64,000 bases of DNA. Source: Paracoccaceae bacterium. Lineage in GTDB: Bacteria > Pseudomonadota > Alphaproteobacteria > Rhodobacterales > Rhodobacteraceae. Of the stretch, positions 44,519-54,214 are shown in pieces. The notes under the pieces were generated by a model. It was given only the letters and a program-made list of their open reading frames with translations, was not told where the DNA came from and did no database searches. Positions within the stretch are counted from its first letter, which is position 1. Every line of letters begins with the position of its first letter. The stretch spans positions 62,001 to 126,000 of the forward strand of contig JAIXPH010000048.1 in the NCBI GenBank assembly GCA_027486345.1, given 5' to 3'. A program made the position numbers and the translations under genes.

Positions 44519-46387
44519 TCAGTCCTTGAAGATGTCCTTCTTGTGGGTGTTGCCCGGCACGAACAGGGCGCCGATCACCACGGTCGCGGCGGCGATGATG
44601 ATCGGATACCACAGACCACCATAGACGTTCCCGGTCTGGGCCGAGATCGCGAAGGCGGTGGCGGGCATCAGACCACCAAACCAGCCGTTGCCGATGTGGT
44701 AGGGCAGCGACAGGCCGGAGTAGCGGATGCGGGTCGGGAAGAGTTCGACCAGCATGGCCGCGATCGGGCCATAGACCATCGTCACCAGCAGGATCAGGTA
44801 GGTCAGGATCGCGACGATCTGCAACTTCTGCGCGGTGAAGATGTCAAAGAAGTGCGCGGCCTTGGCCACCGTCTCATTGGCATCTGCCGACAGCGGATAA
44901 CCCGCGGCGGTCAGGGCATCGTTCACAGCCTTGGTAAAGGCGGCAGGCTTGCCCTTTTCAGCGTCCAGCGCAGCCTGTGCGGCGTCGATGGCAGCCTGAT
45001 CCGTGCCAGCCTTGGCCGTTTCCAGAGCGGCGGTCAGTTCCTTGACGGCAGCGCCATTGGCGGCAGCGTCATAAGACGTGATGACCGTGTCCCCGATGGC
45101 GATGGTCGCCACTTCAACAGCCGGATCGAAGTTGGTGGTGTAGTTCACCGAAGTGCGGGCCAGCGTGGATTTCGCCACGTCGCAAGCATTGGTGAACTTC
45201 ACCGTGCCGGTCGGGTTGAACTGGAACGAGCAGTCGGCTTCGTTGGCCGACACCGTGACCGGGGTCTGGTGTGCGGCAAACAGCGCCGGGTTGGCGATTT
45301 CCGTCAGCTTCGGGAACACCCAGTGATAGGTCAGCGCGGCAATGGCGCAGCCTGCCAGGATGATCGGCTTGCGGCCGATCTTGTCGGACAGCGAGCCGAA
45401 GAACAGGAAGCCGCCTGTGCCGAGGATCAGCGACCACGCCACCAGAACGTTGGCGGTGAAGCTGTCGACCTTGATCACGTTCTGCATGAAGAACAGCGCG
45501 TAGAACTGACCCGAGTACCAGACCACGGCCTGACCGGCCACCAGACCGAACAGCGCGATGATGGCGAACTTGCCGTTCTTCCAGGTGCCGAAGGCTTCGC
45601 GCAGCGGCGCTTTCGAGGCCGAACCCTCTTCCTTCATTTTCTTGAAGGCGGGGGATTCATGCATTTGCAGACGGATATAGAGCGAGATCAGCAGCAGGAT
45701 GATCGAGCCGAGGAACGGGATGCGCCAGCCCCAGAGGTCGAACGCCTTGATCATCTTGGCGGTGCCATCGGGGTTCATCACGGCAGCGCCTGCGGCATCC
45801 AGAACCGGGGTCGGTTCCCAGTTGCCGTTGACATAGCCTTGCACCGCCAGAATGACGACCAGCGACAACAGCAGACCCAGCGTCGCGGTGGTCTGGATGA
45901 AGGCGGTGAAGTACCCGCGCTGGTTGGCCGGGGCGTGTTCGGCCACATAGACCGCCGCACCACCGTATTCGCCACCCAGGGCCAGACCCTGCGCCATGCG
46001 CAGGATGATCAGGATGACCGGTGCCGCAGCGCCCCACGAGGAATAGCCCGGCAGCAGGCCGACGAGGAAGGTCGACGCGCCCATGATCAGGATCGTCATC
46101 AGGAAGGTGTACTTCCGGCCGATCAAGTCACCCAGCGCACCGAACACCAGCGCGCCGAAGGGGCGCACGATGAAACCGGCGGCAAAAGCCAGCAGCGCAA
46201 AGACGTTGCGGGTGGCTTCCGGGAAGGCGGTAAAGAACTGCGCGCCGATGATCGCGGCGAGCGAGCCGTAGAGATAGAAGTCGTACCATTCGAAGATGGT
46301 ACCGGCGGACGAGGCCAGAATGACCTTCTTTTCTTCCGCGGTCATGGGACGCGAGCGGGTGCTCACATCCGCTGTGGTGTTTGCCAT
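44519..46387 (-). CDS. MHS family MFS transporter with large periplasmic insertion
   Basis: A 622-residue membrane protein. The MHS family features are AGTIFEWYDFYLYG at the N terminus, GDLIGRKYTFL and ILRMAQGLALGGEYGGA, and SDKIGRKPIILAG. Typical MHS proteins are about 430-550 residues. Here about 155 extra residues (362-518) sit between spans 8 and 9 on the predicted periplasmic side, with two cysteines (386 and 402) that could form a disulfide, and then Ala-rich helical repeats. A smaller insertion of about 30 residues lies between spans 5 and 6. ATG 46387 follows AAGGAGG. It is downstream of acs and adk; transport of a carboxylate is a guess. Confidence 0.87.
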   Translation of the reverse strand: MANTTADVSTRSRPMTAEEKKVILASSAGTIFEWYDFYLYGSLAAIIGAQFFTAFPEATRNVFALLAFAAGFIVRPFGALVFGALGDLIGRKYTFLMTILIMGASTFLVGLLPGYSSWGAAAPVILIILRMAQGLALGGEYGGAAVYVAEHAPANQRGYFTAFIQTTATLGLLLSLVVILAVQGYVNGNWEPTPVLDAAGAAVMNPDGTAKMIKAFDLWGWRIPFLGSIILLLISLYIRLQMHESPAFKKMKEEGSASKAPLREAFGTWKNGKFAIIALFGLVAGQAVVWYSGQFYALFFMQNVIKVDSFTANVLVAWSLILGTGGFLFFGSLSDKIGRKPIILAGCAIAALTYHWVFPKLTEIANPALFAAHQTPVTVSANEADCSFQFNPTGTVKFTNACDVAKSTLARTSVNYTTNFDPAVEVATIAIGDTVITSYDAAANGAAVKELTAALETAKAGTDQAAIDAAQAALDAEKGKPAAFTKAVNDALTAAGYPLSADANETVAKAAHFFDIFTAQKLQIVAILTYLILLVTMVYGPIAAMLVELFPTRIRYSGLSLPYHIGNGWFGGLMPATAFAISAQTGNVYGGLWYPIIIAAATVVIGALFVPGNTHKKDIFKD

Positions 46388-46577
46388 AGGGTTTCCTCCT
46401 TGTTTTCCGGCCTTTCGACCGTTGACGACTGTTTGACCGCACCTGACCCTGTTCCCTCCCCCTCCTCTGGGCTTGGGCCGGGCCCCTTTTCCGGAAGCAT
46501 CCGGAGCGGGCGTGCTGCGTGCCGCGGGTGCGGTCCGCCTTCGTTCCGTGCCCGGTCGTCCCGGACACGGCCGTCCT

Positions 46578-47246
46578 TTAAGCCGAGACGCGCGTCACGA
46601 TGGTCCCCAGCGTCTGGCGGATGTCGGCGATGGCACCCATCGCATCGATCCGTTCCAGCACGCCCTTGCCCTCGTAATAGGCGATCAGCGGTGCCGTCTG
46701 GGCGTGATAGGCTTTCAGCCGCTCACGCACCGTTTCGGCGTTGTCGTCGGCCCGACGCTTGAAGTCGTGGCCGCCGCATTTGTCGCAAGTGCCCGCCGTG
46801 GCAGGGCGCTTGAATTCGTCATGGTAGCCTTCGCCGCATGTGGCGCAGGTGGAACGGCCCGAGACACGACCGACCATCGCCTCGTCGTCCACCTCAAGGC
46901 TGATGGCCGCCGTCACGCGCTGATCGGCATCCGCCAGCAACCCGTCCAGCGCCGCCGCCTGCCCCGCCGTGCGGGGAAAGCCGTCAAGGATGATCCCCTT
47001 GGCCACATCCGGCTGGGTCATGCGGTCCTTCAGGATGGCCAGCACGATGGCGTCAGAGACCAGTTGCCCGGCCTCCATCACCGCCTTCGCCTGCTTGCCC
47101 GCCTCTGTCCCCGCAGCCACAGCCGCGCGCAACAGATCGCCCGTGGAAAGCTGGACCAGACCGAAGTCTTCTTCCAGCATCCGGGCCTGCGTGCCCTTGC
47201 CAGCCCCGGGGGGGCCCAGCAGGATCAGCACGGCGGGTTGGGTCAT
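46578..47246 (-). CDS. adk: Adenylate kinase
   Basis: A 222-residue enzyme that interconverts ATP, ADP and AMP. P-loop GPPGAGKG is near residue 12, LILDGFPRT is visible as IILDGFPRT, and the long LID carries a Cys4 zinc site (STCATCGEG then TCDKCGG). Start choice is between 47246 (MTQPAVL) and ATG at 47264, which overlaps the acs stop as TGATG; the shorter form matches the usual N terminus. It follows acs, and AMP from acetyl-CoA synthetase would be its natural substrate. Confidence 0.94.
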   Translation of the reverse strand: MTQPAVLILLGPPGAGKGTQARMLEEDFGLVQLSTGDLLRAAVAAGTEAGKQAKAVMEAGQLVSDAIVLAILKDRMTQPDVAKGIILDGFPRTAGQAAALDGLLADADQRVTAAISLEVDDEAMVGRVSGRSTCATCGEGYHDEFKRPATAGTCDKCGGHDFKRRADDNAETVRERLKAYHAQTAPLIAYYEGKGVLERIDAMGAIADIRQTLGTIVTRVSA

Positions 47247-47263
47247 GACCTCGCTCACGATCA

Positions 47264-49228
47264 TCAAGCCCGGTTCATCCGGTTTTCGATCAACTCGTCC
47301 ACCACCGACGGATCGGCGAGGGTCGAGGTGTCACCAAGGCTGCCAAAGTCATTCTCGGCAATCTTGCGCAGGATGCGGCGCATGATCTTGCCCGAACGGG
47401 TTTTCGGCAGGCCCGGGGCCCATTGGATCAGGTCGGGCTTGGCGATGGGTCCGATCTCGGTGCGCACCCAGGCCTCAAGCTCTTTGCGCAGGGCCTCGGT
47501 CGGTTCTTCGCCGCGCATCAGGGTGACATAGGCGTAGATGCCTTGGCCCTTGATGTCATGCGGGTAACCGACAACAGCAGCCTCAGCCACTTTCGGGTGG
47601 GCGACGAGGGCGGATTCCACCTCGGCCGTGCCCATGCGGTGACCCGAGACGTTGATCACGTCATCGACGCGGCCGGTGATCCAGTAGTAGCCATCCGCAT
47701 CGCGGCGGCAGCCGTCGCCGGTGAAGTAGTAGCCGCGATACTGGGCGAAATAGGCCTCTTCAAAGCGCTGATGATCGCCCCACAGCGTGCGCATCTGACC
47801 CGGCCACGAGTCGGCGATACACAGAACGCCATCGGTTTCGGTCTGCTCCTGTACCTGCGCGGTGGCGGGGTCCAGAACGATGGGCTTCACGCCGAAGAAG
47901 GGCTTGGTCGCAGAACCGGGCTTTTGCGGGATGGCCCCCGGCAGCGGGGTGATCAGGTGGCCACCGGTTTCGGTTTGCCAGAAGGTATCGACGATGGGGC
48001 ATTTGCCCTTGCCGACATGGGTGTTGTACCAATTCCACGCTTCGGGATTGATCGGCTCACCGACCGAGCCCAGCAGGCGCAAGCTGGACAGGTCGTGCTT
48101 TTCCACCCATTCGGTGCCCATGCCCATCAAGGACCGGATCGCCGTCGGTGCGGTGTAGAATTGCGTCACCTTGTGCTTGGCGCAAACCTCCCAGAACCGT
48201 CCGGCATCGGGGAAGGTCGGCACGCCTTCGAACATCACCGTGGTCGCGCCGTTGGCGAGCGGGCCGTAGACGATGTAGCTGTGCCCCGTGACCCAACCCA
48301 CATCGGCGGTGCACCAGAACACGTCGCCGTCATGGTAATCGAAGGTCATCTGATGGGTGTAGCTGGCATAGACCAGATAGCCGCCGGAGGTGTGCACCAC
48401 CCCCTTCGGCTTGCCGGTGGAGCCAGAGGTGTACAGGATGAACAGCGGATCTTCGGCGCCCACTTCGACATAGGGGCAATAGGGCTTGGCCAGGGCCATC
48501 TCGGCCTTGAGGTCAAAGTCGCGGCCATCGGTCCAGTGGGTCTGGTCGCCCACGTGCTTGACCACAAGGCATTTCACCTTGTCCGAGCAATGCAGCAGCG
48601 CCTGATCGGCATTGGCCTTCAGCGGGGTCTTTTTGCCACCGCGCGGCGCGAAATCCGACGTGATGACGATCTTGGCTTCGGAGTCGTTGATCCGATTGGC
48701 CAAGGCGTCGGGGGAAAAGCCGCCGAACACCACCGAATGGATCGCGCCGATCCGCGCGCAGGCCAGCATGGCATAGGCCGCCTCGGGGATCATCGGCATG
48801 TAAAGAACGACGCGGTCGCCTTTCTTGACGCCATGTGCTTTCAGCACATTGGCCATGCGGCAGGTCTGTTCCAGCAGGTGGGCATAGGTGATGTGCTGCG
48901 CCGGTGTTTTCGGATCATCGGGTTCCCAGATGATCGCGGTCTGGTTGGCGCGGGTCAGCATGTGGCGGTCGATGCAGTTGGCGCTGATGTTCAGCGTGCC
49001 ATCCTCGAACCACTTGATCGAGACATTGCCGAAGTCGAACGAGGTGTTCTTGACCTGTGTGTAATCCTGAATCCAGTCGATGCGCTGGCCGATGCGGCCC
49101 CAGAACCCTTCCGGATCGCTGACCGATTCCACGTAAAGCCGCTGATAGGCGGCGGCGTCCACATGCGCCTTGGCGATGAAATCAGCAGATGCGCTGTAAG
49201 CGCCTGATGGCTGCGCGGTATCCGGCAT
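47264..49228 (-). CDS. acs: Acetyl-CoA synthetase
   Basis: A 654-residue AMP-forming enzyme that makes acetyl-CoA from acetate. [15 protein letters not shown] is the A3 motif, followed by [20 protein letters not shown] and the C-terminal [17 protein letters not shown], whose lysine is the usual acetylation site. ATG 49228 follows AGGAGAAAGAC. AMP produced is handled by adk next door. The upstream region is AT-rich with a promoter candidate and an 8-bp TTTGCAAA palindrome at 49391. Confidence 0.97.
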   Translation of the reverse strand: MPDTAQPSGAYSASADFIAKAHVDAAAYQRLYVESVSDPEGFWGRIGQRIDWIQDYTQVKNTSFDFGNVSIKWFEDGTLNISANCIDRHMLTRANQTAIIWEPDDPKTPAQHITYAHLLEQTCRMANVLKAHGVKKGDRVVLYMPMIPEAAYAMLACARIGAIHSVVFGGFSPDALANRINDSEAKIVITSDFAPRGGKKTPLKANADQALLHCSDKVKCLVVKHVGDQTHWTDGRDFDLKAEMALAKPYCPYVEVGAEDPLFILYTSGSTGKPKGVVHTSGGYLVYASYTHQMTFDYHDGDVFWCTADVGWVTGHSYIVYGPLANGATTVMFEGVPTFPDAGRFWEVCAKHKVTQFYTAPTAIRSLMGMGTEWVEKHDLSSLRLLGSVGEPINPEAWNWYNTHVGKGKCPIVDTFWQTETGGHLITPLPGAIPQKPGSATKPFFGVKPIVLDPATAQVQEQTETDGVLCIADSWPGQMRTLWGDHQRFEEAYFAQYRGYYFTGDGCRRDADGYYWITGRVDDVINVSGHRMGTAEVESALVAHPKVAEAAVVGYPHDIKGQGIYAYVTLMRGEEPTEALRKELEAWVRTEIGPIAKPDLIQWAPGLPKTRSGKIMRRILRKIAENDFGSLGDTSTLADPSVVDELIENRMNRA

Positions 49229-49596
49229 GGTCTTTCTCCTCATCGCGGGCAGGCCAAGCCCGCTTCCTCTCGCCGATCCGCAGGGGATCGACGCCAACCC
49301 GGGGTCACTTTAACCCAATCGTCAATTTTTTGGTAACTATAAATGATTACATGATTTTTCTGTAAATTTATTGACTGAATTGCGGTGAAGTTTGCAAATA
49401 GGGCGAAAAGGCGGCGGAAAATCGCCAAGGAATACAATCCGCTGCCGCTTCACGATTCCGTCAGCCAAGCCGCAGGATCACCGCACGCGCCCCCGCACCG
49501 TCCCCGTGCGCGCACTTTGCCGCAGGCGTGGGGCGCTGCACGGGACGGTCTGGCCCGACATCCTGCCGTCACTGATTCGTCATGATTCGGTTGGGG
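49229..49596. other. 368-base intergenic region upstream of acs
   Basis: No credible gene is visible. Bases 49305-49400 are strongly AT-rich. For the minus strand, TTTACA (49361-49366) and TATAGT (49336-49341) are spaced by 19 bases and could be a promoter for acs. The half nearer the SulP gene is GC-rich and without obvious signals. A long frame on the plus strand here has no family resemblance. Confidence 0.6.
49391..49398. promoter_or_regulatory. TTTGCAAA palindrome upstream of acs
   Basis: A TTTGCAAA octamer, 163 bases before the acs start, inside AT-rich DNA. This octamer is the core of binding sites for the ScfR family (RamB in Corynebacterium, PccR in Rhodobacter), which control short-chain fatty acid genes including acs. 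Only one copy is seen here. Confidence 0.45.
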
Positions 49597-51213
49597 TCAG
49601 ACCTCGGACAGGTCGTCCACGAAGCGCAGGCCCGGCGCAGCCATGCCAGAGGCCGCCAAGCCCCGCCGCACCCCCGGCCTTGCGCCAAGGATCACCAGTT
49701 CCGCCCCGCGCCGCGCCAGTTTGCGCTGCAACAGTTGGAACGACCGCGCGCCGGAGGAGTCGATCATCGGCACCTCGGACAGATCAAGGATGAACAGGCG
49801 CGGACGGTCCGCGATGCGGTCCAGCACTGACCCAAGCCGCGCCGCCGCACCAAAGAACCACGGGCCGGACAGGCGGCAGATCACGCGGTCCCCGGCTTGC
49901 GCAGTGACAGGTTCTTCATCGGCGACCTCGGTCGCGTCGGACATGCGGGCGATGAACAAAAGGCCCCCCAGCGCGAACCCGGCGATGATCCCCTCGGTCA
50001 GGTCGCGGAATACCACGAGGCCGAAGGTCACGACCAGCACCAGCGCATCCCCGCGCGAGGACCGGATCAGGTGCCACGCCTCTTCCTTTTCGGCCATGTT
50101 CCACGCCACCACGGCCAGCACCCCTGCCAGCGCGGCAAGGGGGATATAGGCGGCCAAGGGGGCGGCGACGGCCATGAAGGCCAGAAGAAACAGCGCATGC
50201 AGCATGCCCGACACCGGACCGCGCGATCCGGCACGCACATTCGTGGCGGTGCGCGCGATGGTGCCCGTCACGCAAAAGCCGCCGAACAGGGCTGATCCCA
50301 TGTTCGCCACCCCTTGGGCCATCAATTCCGCATTGGGCCGATGCTGGCGGCCTGACATGCCATCAGCCACCACGGCGGAGAGCAAGGATTCAATCGCGCC
50401 GAGCAGGGCAAAGGACAATGCCCAGGGCAGCGCCTGCATCAGCATCGCGGCGGACAGGTCCGGCAGGGCTGGCGCGGGCAGAACGCGGGGAAGCTCTCCG
50501 AACCTGGTGCCGATGGTCTGGACCGGCAGTCCCAAGACCACGGCGGCAAGGGAGGCCAGCCCCACAGCGATCAGCATTCCGGGCCAATGCGGGCGGTAGC
50601 GCTTGCTCAATTGGATCACCGCCACCACACCCAGCGCAATACCAAGGGCGGCAGGTGTGACCGTGCCCCGCGCGGCCCAGAGGGTTTCGATCTTGGCGAT
50701 GATCTCGGCCGGTTCGGCACCGGGCAGGGTCAGGCCGAACAGTTCCTTGATCTGGCTGGCAAAGATGATGACGGCGATGCCTGCGGTGAAGCCCACGGTC
50801 ACCGGATAGGGGATGAAGCGGATGTAGGTGCCCAGCCGCAGCGCCCCCGCCGCCAGCAAGACCAGCCCCGACAGAAAGGTCGCCGCGATCAGCCCCGGCA
50901 GGCCGATGGCCATGACGCAGGCGGCAACCAGCACGATAAACGCCCCGGCAGGTCCGCCGATCTGGAACCGTGACCCGCCGAGGGCGGACACCAGAAAGCC
51001 CCCGACGATGGCGGTGTAAAGTCCGCGCTCCGGCCCGACCCCGCTGGCGATGGCGATGGCCATGGACAGGGGCAGCGCCACGATGGCGACGGTCAGCCCG
51101 GCCAAGGCGTCGGCGCGCAGGTCCTTGGCGCCATAGCCCTCGCGCAGGACGGTCCAGAGTTTTGGCAGGAATTCGGCTACGGCGGGATGCGGGGTTGTTT
51201 GCGGCGTGGTCAT
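49597..51213 (-). CDS. SulP family anion transporter with STAS domain
   Basis: A 538-residue membrane protein of the SLC26/SulP family. The N-terminal transport domain starts LRADALAGLTVAIVALPLSMAIAIASGVGPERGLYTAIVGGF, and NIGAGN-like GVANMGSALFGGFCVTG lies in the middle. A C-terminal STAS domain (about residues 425-535) has FILDLSEVPMIDSSGARSF. Members transport sulfate, bicarbonate or dicarboxylates; substrate cannot be told. It is divergent from the PNPOx-fold gene, with 72 bases between starts. Confidence 0.92.
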   Translation of the reverse strand: MTTPQTTPHPAVAEFLPKLWTVLREGYGAKDLRADALAGLTVAIVALPLSMAIAIASGVGPERGLYTAIVGGFLVSALGGSRFQIGGPAGAFIVLVAACVMAIGLPGLIAATFLSGLVLLAAGALRLGTYIRFIPYPVTVGFTAGIAVIIFASQIKELFGLTLPGAEPAEIIAKIETLWAARGTVTPAALGIALGVVAVIQLSKRYRPHWPGMLIAVGLASLAAVVLGLPVQTIGTRFGELPRVLPAPALPDLSAAMLMQALPWALSFALLGAIESLLSAVVADGMSGRQHRPNAELMAQGVANMGSALFGGFCVTGTIARTATNVRAGSRGPVSGMLHALFLLAFMAVAAPLAAYIPLAALAGVLAVVAWNMAEKEEAWHLIRSSRGDALVLVVTFGLVVFRDLTEGIIAGFALGGLLFIARMSDATEVADEEPVTAQAGDRVICRLSGPWFFGAAARLGSVLDRIADRPRLFILDLSEVPMIDSSGARSFQLLQRKLARRGAELVILGARPGVRRGLAASGMAAPGLRFVDDLSEV

Positions 51214-51285
51214 GGCGGTATTCCTGAACCTTGCCGCGCCAGCAAACGCCCCTGCCCCGCCGCTGTCAACAACCGGACCCGCGCC

Positions 51286-51771
51286 ATGACGACACGCCCC
51301 GATCCTGTCAGAGATGCCGATGCCGAAGCGCTTGCCATGGCGCGCGCCTTGCTGTCGGGGGCAGAGCATGCGGCGCTGGCGGTCACCGACCCCGCCGATG
51401 GCCTGCCGGGGATCAGCCGCATCGCCTTTGGCTTTGGGCCAGAGGGGATGCCGATGACGCTGATCTCCTCGCTTTCGGCGCATCACGGCGCGTTGCGGGC
51501 CAATCCCGCCTGCGCGCTGATGGTGGGGGAACCGGGACCGAAGGGCGATCCGCTGACCCATCCCCGGCTGATGATCAAGGCGCGGGCCGACTTCGTGCCG
51601 GTGGATGATCCTGACCGCGCCGCGCTGCGCGACCATTGGCTGACCGCGCATCCCAAGGCGAAACTCTATGTCGATTTCGGTGACTTCGGCTTCGTCCGCT
51701 TTGCGCCTGTGTCGATCCTGCTGAACGGCGGCTTTGGCAAAGCCTTCCGGATCAATCCGGCGCAGATATGA
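51286..51771 (+). CDS. Pyridoxamine 5'-phosphate oxidase-fold protein (HugZ-like)
   Basis: A 161-residue flavin or heme-binding split-barrel protein. ALLSGAEHAALAVTDPADGLPGISRIAFGFG and MTLISSLSAHHGALRANPACALMVGEPG are the family landmarks for HugZ/PNPOx-related proteins. It lacks the extra heme-binding tail of complete HugZ proteins. Function unknown. A minus-strand terminator follows within a few bases of its stop. Confidence 0.82.
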   Translation: MTTRPDPVRDADAEALAMARALLSGAEHAALAVTDPADGLPGISRIAFGFGPEGMPMTLISSLSAHHGALRANPACALMVGEPGPKGDPLTHPRLMIKARADFVPVDDPDRAALRDHWLTAHPKAKLYVDFGDFGFVRFAPVSILLNGGFGKAFRINPAQI

Positions 51772-51775
51772 AAAA

Positions 51776-51795
51776 GGGCGGCCCGAAGGCCGCCC
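51776..51795 (-). terminator. Rho-independent terminator of the beta-helix protein gene
   Basis: A perfect 8-bp stem GGGCGGCC/GGCCGCCC (51776-51783 and 51788-51795) with CGAA loop, followed on the minus strand by TTTTTCAT. It ends the beta-helix gene and lies five bases past the opposite-strand stop. Confidence 0.85.
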
Positions 51796-51818
51796 CATGC
51801 GTCAGACGACCCCAAAGG

Positions 51819-54113
51819 TCAGATCGGATTGTCGCAGCGGATCGTCGCATTGACCCGCCCGCGCACTGCCGTGGGCCAGCGCAGGTTGACGAAGGTGCGT
51901 GTCGGTCCCTGCTCCACCTGCGCCCAAGGCATGGCGTATTGCGCCACGTTGGCCGTGTTGTTGATGGCATTCTCAGGCACGACCGAGGTGACATTGCGCG
52001 CCCATGACCCAAAGGGCATGAACCCCGCCGTATCCACCACCCAGACATCCGCCGCCGTGCCCTGATTGTGCTCGATGACCAAGGGGTTGACCGTAGCCTG
52101 CGACACGCCGTGATAGGTGTTGCCCTCGAACGTCACATTGCGGAAGCGGCCAAAGTCCAGCGTGGCGAAGCTGGTGTCGATGCCATCCACCCGATCCACA
52201 GCACCGCCCACCGTGCGGAAGGCGTTGTTGGCGATGGACACCCCGTTCAGGAAATGCCCCGGCCCGCGCGGCGTGATCACCAGCCAGCGGAAGGAGGCCC
52301 CCACCCCCGTCGCCATGAAGATGTTGTTGCCGATGGTCAGGCCGCTGAAGCTGAAACCGGAATCGAACGTGGGCGTCGGGTCATGCTCGTTCGACCATTC
52401 GATGAAGCAATTGTCGATGTAATTGCCCGTCACCAAAGACCGCGCATGGGTCGAGGTGAAGACGATCCCCGCCTTGCGCACGCCAACCTCTTGGTCATCG
52501 CCCTGAAAGAAGTGGTTGCCGATGAACATGTGGCCCGTGCCCGCCATCACCGCGAAATGGGCAAAACGCACCACGCGGTTGTCGCGGATCTTGGTGTCGT
52601 TGGTGTTCACGTTCAGCGCGATGCTGGTGCGGTTTTGCGATGGGGTGGGTTGCTCGTTCGACCAGAACTGGCAGCGGTCCACGAACATCCCCGCACAGCC
52701 CGAACCGATCGAGGTGATGCCGCGATCCTTGGGCCGGTTGAAGACGCAGTTTTCCACCTGAAAGATCAGCCCGCCCCGCGCCAGATTCACACCGCTGGCA
52801 AAGCCGTTGCAGCCGAATTCGATGCCCTCGATCTCAAATCTTGCGAGGTTGTCGAAACCGGAAAAGTCCAGAAGGTAACGGTAGCGGTCAAAGGCAAAGG
52901 TCCGCGTCCCCGCCGCGCCGAACAGGGGCGAGGACAGGTCTACCGTCCCTGCGCCGATGTTGCGGGCGGTGACATAGACCTCACGTCCCACGCCGCTGCC
53001 CGACACGCGCGAGCCCACGGCGATGTTGGCGACGTTCGACACGCCCGTCAGCCGGTTGGCGTTGGAGGTGGCATAGGTGGCGACCGAACTGACGCTGGCC
53101 GTGTCCCAGGCCGGACCGTTCACCGCGTTCAACTGGCCATTGGTCACGAGGCGGCGGTTGGTGAAACTGGTCAGCCCCGCCAGCGCCGCCACATCGACGG
53201 GCGCGGTCAGATCGACCCGTCGCCCCTTCAGGTCCATCACCACATGGTCGGAAAAGTAGAACAGCGCCTGAAGCGCCTTGCGGAACCCTGCGGATTCAGA
53301 CCCGAAGGCATCGATGTAGGTATCAAGGTCATAGTTGCGCGTGCAGACCAGACGCAGGCTTTCGGCCATGGCCAAGGTGCCCTCGAACCGGACGCGGGCA
53401 TTCAGCGTCAGGTGGTTCGTGACCACATAATCGCCGTCGGACACGATCAGCTCCCGTCCGCTGGCCACAGCCGCGGCATCGGCGGCAAGGAAGGCGGCCG
53501 TGTCATCCGTCGCCCCGTCGCCGCGCGCACCGTAATCGCGGATGTCCACCCAGTCCATCATGTCGCGGTGAAACACCTCGGTCACGTCCTCGACCACGAT
53601 GTCGTCGATGCGGACTACGCCGCCATTCGCGCCCAGAAGGTCCAGCCCCAGATGGCAATAGGCCGGGGTCGTGCCCCAGACCATGTTGACCCCGCCGCGA
53701 TTGCCCGAGCCGATGATCGCCGTGACGGTAAAGACCGTGCCATAGCCGGTCAGTTGCACCACCGGCCCGGTCTGCGCGACCGAGGCGACATTGCTGCCAT
53801 TGGTCAGCGCCGCATATCCCGCGATGCGAACGGACGGAAGCGCCCCCGACACCGCTTTCACCCGCGCGGTCACCCGCAGATACATCCCCGGCAGGTAGGG
53901 GATTGGCTGAAAGCAGCGCAGTTTCTGCACCGACAGGGCCTTTTGCACCTCAAGACATCCCGCGAAATCCTGATCCGCTGCAACGAAAGCTGCGTTGGGC
54001 TGGCCCGCATAGCTGCCCTGACCGGGCAAGCCATCCTCGCGCGACCACAGGTTCAAACCTGCCGCAAAGGGCGGCGGCATCAGCACCAGCCCGTCGGTAA
54101 TCGCCTTGTTCAT
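51819..54113 (-). CDS. Right-handed beta-helix (pectate lyase 3-like) protein, possible tail fibre
   Basis: A 764-residue protein with no signal peptide or membrane span. Residues 1-185 are beta-rich with the N-terminal MNKAITDGLVLMPPPFAAGL and a carbohydrate-binding-like module. From about 190 (WVDIRDYGARGDGATDDTAAFLAAD) a pectate-lyase-3 / GH28-like beta-helix starts, with many parallel-coil turns such as NCVFNRPKDRGITSIGS, IGNHFFQGDD and NVTFEGNTYHGVS. Such helices cut or bind polysaccharide in tailspikes, and I recall that the gene transfer agent tail fibre of Rhodobacter capsulatus (rcc00171) is of this kind. That match is from memory. No phage or agent genes are adjacent. GAGG precedes the ATG at 54113. 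Confidence 0.8.
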   Translation of the reverse strand: MNKAITDGLVLMPPPFAAGLNLWSREDGLPGQGSYAGQPNAAFVAADQDFAGCLEVQKALSVQKLRCFQPIPYLPGMYLRVTARVKAVSGALPSVRIAGYAALTNGSNVASVAQTGPVVQLTGYGTVFTVTAIIGSGNRGGVNMVWGTTPAYCHLGLDLLGANGGVVRIDDIVVEDVTEVFHRDMMDWVDIRDYGARGDGATDDTAAFLAADAAAVASGRELIVSDGDYVVTNHLTLNARVRFEGTLAMAESLRLVCTRNYDLDTYIDAFGSESAGFRKALQALFYFSDHVVMDLKGRRVDLTAPVDVAALAGLTSFTNRRLVTNGQLNAVNGPAWDTASVSSVATYATSNANRLTGVSNVANIAVGSRVSGSGVGREVYVTARNIGAGTVDLSSPLFGAAGTRTFAFDRYRYLLDFSGFDNLARFEIEGIEFGCNGFASGVNLARGGLIFQVENCVFNRPKDRGITSIGSGCAGMFVDRCQFWSNEQPTPSQNRTSIALNVNTNDTKIRDNRVVRFAHFAVMAGTGHMFIGNHFFQGDDQEVGVRKAGIVFTSTHARSLVTGNYIDNCFIEWSNEHDPTPTFDSGFSFSGLTIGNNIFMATGVGASFRWLVITPRGPGHFLNGVSIANNAFRTVGGAVDRVDGIDTSFATLDFGRFRNVTFEGNTYHGVSQATVNPLVIEHNQGTAADVWVVDTAGFMPFGSWARNVTSVVPENAINNTANVAQYAMPWAQVEQGPTRTFVNLRWPTAVRGRVNATIRCDNPI

Positions 54114-54214
54114 CCCTCACCTCGCCAGCAAAGCCGCAGGCGATGTGCCCGCGCCAGATGGCTAGGGTGGGTATCAAGACAGGGTTAACGCGCCCTGCGG
54201 CCAGCGTGCGCCGC

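Noticed and set aside
44543-46762. A 739-codon plus-strand frame antisense to the MHS transporter
   Set aside because: Rich in R, H, G, D and Q with no domain; a shadow of the opposite-strand gene.
47423-49207. A 594-codon frame antisense to acs
   Set aside because: Shadow of acs, which has full family motifs.
49392-49793. Plus-strand frame in the region between acs and the SulP gene
   Set aside because: No family resemblance; it runs from AT-rich promoter DNA into the antisense of SulP. Better read as non-coding upstream DNA.
52068-54188. A 706-codon plus-strand frame antisense to the beta-helix gene
   Set aside because: No recognisable fold or ribosome-binding site, and the minus-strand gene has clear beta-helix repeats and a terminator.
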